From UMGS1601 sp900553335 (lineage in GTDB: Bacteria > Bacillota > Clostridia > Oscillospirales > Ruminococcaceae): a stretch of 5,074 bases of DNA. The position numbers were made by a program, and so were the translations under genes. Shown piece by piece: positions 4,317 through 5,074 of the stretch (position 1 is the first letter of the stretch; each line of letters starts with the position of its first letter). The notes below the pieces were generated by a model. The model was not told the origin of the DNA. It saw nothing but the letters and a program-made list of their open reading frames with translations, and did not search any database. The stretch spans positions 1 to 5,074 of the forward strand of contig CALEUW010000034.1 of assembly GCA_937920725.1 (NCBI GenBank), read 5' to 3'.

Positions 4317-5074
4317 TTACTTCCACGTAGCATATTTGTCAATATGAATAACATAAACGACCCATCCTTTTTTCCAGTTATATTTTTTCCAGTTCGTAGT
4401 GCGTTCAACTAAATCTCTAATGTCACCCCATGTATGCTGTCCATACTTGACTTTAAGACCGTCCTTAGCTGTTTTACTTATCTCGTATATTATAGCTGAA
4501 TGAGAAATATTTTTTTCCCTTTTGTCAGTGTTAAAAAATAATAAATCACCTACATCTAATTTCTTATAGATATTTTTTACATCCTTAGCACTCTTAATAG
4601 TATAAGTCTTATACTTACTCATACATTCAAGTACATATGAATATAAAGAATATGCCTGGACCCACGGTTTTGTGTAATAATCTTTATTTATACCTGATCG
4701 TTTTCCACAATACCAATCATTATTCATTTTAAATCCACCGGCATGCATACATTGAGATACAAAATTGGTGCAATCGCCACCCTTTTTATCTAAATTAGGA
4801 TAGCTGGGATTATGACCCTTTACCCATTTTTTTATATACCTTTTAACTGCACTTCTGTTATATGCGTTCTTACTAGTCACTTTTCTGCTAGCATAACCTG
4901 ATTTATCAACACTATTTATACAATCATTATCACAATACGAATACAAATTACTATTTGTGGAATTAAAAACTAACAGACTCGGCTCATCCGCATTAATAAA
5001 CCTACCCGTATTAGCATCGTAGTAACGGCTCTGGAGATAATATAAATCAGTATCGCTGTCATAGTAGTAACCAC
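4317..5074 (-). CDS. C-terminal end of an Rhs/YD-repeat protein with an Amidase_6-type tip (5' end outside the window)
   Basis: The reading frame is open to the window edge, showing 251 residues. Visible residues 1-30 are Rhs core (GYYYDSDTDLYYLQSRYYDA, NTGRFINADE), and the border region is NLYSYCDNDCINSVDKSG (about 42-59), a weakened form of the usual NPxxxxDPxG. From about 70 to 245 comes an Amidase_6-like domain: AYNRSAVKRYIKKWV, then GGDCTNFVSQCMHAGGFKM with the likely catalytic Cys101, a W-rich middle, KLDVGDLLFF, then ISHSAIIY with likely catalytic His191, and GQHTWGDI. This NlpC/P60-like cysteine hydrolase family is thought to cut amide bonds, in peptidoglycan or peptides. All key residues are present, so the tip looks active. 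As an Rhs tip it would be an antibacterial effector against the cell wall. A TTG at 4946 could be taken as a start, but it falls inside the core border and is not one. Whether the upstream part is a full-length Rhs gene cannot be seen. Confidence 0.85.
   Translation of the reverse strand, partial: GYYYDSDTDLYYLQSRYYDANTGRFINADEPSLLVFNSTNSNLYSYCDNDCINSVDKSGYASRKVTSKNAYNRSAVKRYIKKWVKGHNPSYPNLDKKGGDCTNFVSQCMHAGGFKMNNDWYCGKRSGINKDYYTKPWVQAYSLYSYVLECMSKYKTYTIKSAKDVKNIYKKLDVGDLLFFNTDKREKNISHSAIIYEISKTAKDGLKVKYGQHTWGDIRDLVERTTNWKKYNWKKGWVVYVIHIDKYATWK
4981..5072. repeat. Direct repeat of Rhs core end, copy B (copy A at 2721-2812)
   Basis: This is the second copy of the roughly 92-bp core end. Similarity is lost just after the NADEP codons, where the two proteins enter different tips, so the repeat edge marks the core/tip border. 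The copy extends toward and probably beyond the window edge. Confidence 0.85.

Noticed and set aside
4317..4946. A 209-residue gene starting at TTG 4946
   Set aside because: The frame is open to the window edge with clear Rhs core upstream, so 4946 is an internal leucine codon.
513..5072. CRISPR array or insertion sequence as the source of the repeats
   Set aside because: The repeats are coding, irregular in length and spacing, and all fall in Rhs core. No transposase, terminal inverted repeats or regular spacers are seen.

Overview
The window is AT-rich, with leftward (minus-strand) genes, Gram-positive Shine-Dalgarno sites (for example AGGAGG before the gene at the left edge), a lipoprotein box, and YD-repeat/Rhs core sequence. 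This suggests a low-GC Firmicute, most likely a gut-type Clostridia member (Ruminococcaceae/Lachnospiraceae-like). The genus is inference; no rRNA or marker gene is present.

Layout, read right to left in the direction of transcription. (1) 5074-4317: the 3' end of an Rhs/YD-repeat protein, running in from beyond the window, whose C-terminal tip is an Amidase_6-type cysteine hydrolase. (2) 4269-3802: a membrane-anchored protein with an outside domain. (3) 3717-3223: a lipoprotein. (4) 3229-2150: a second Rhs core fragment with no start signal of its own, joined almost directly to the lipoprotein stop codon and carrying a different tip with a long hydrophobic segment. (5) 2150-1920: a 76-residue, two-helix membrane protein whose ATG overlaps the tip's stop codon (TAATG). 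(6) 1933-1288: a third Rhs core fragment, damaged by an internal deletion and a frameshift. (7) 1298-624: a 224-residue, three-helix membrane protein whose start overlaps the damaged tip. (8) about 600-513: a last, roughly 60-bp scrap of Rhs core. (9) 415-376: a terminator-like hairpin. (10) A promoter region, then the first 23 codons of a family 2 glycosyltransferase, leaving the window at base 1.

Taken together, items 1-8 look like a polymorphic-toxin locus: one Rhs tip (live or itself displaced) followed by an array of displaced tip-plus-immunity cassettes. Each cassette begins with a piece of Rhs core homologous to the others, which could let a silent tip be recombined onto an active Rhs gene. 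The proposed immunity proteins match the expected site of action. The amidase tip, expected to act on the cell wall, is followed by two surface-exposed proteins; the two hydrophobic tips are followed by integral membrane proteins. Toxin and immunity roles are inferred from architecture and order.

A separate point of interest lies at 223-254: a run of ten G (minus strand) sits between a TTGACG -35 box and two alternative TATAAT -10 boxes upstream of the glycosyltransferase. This would suit phase-variable transcription of a cell-surface sugar gene.
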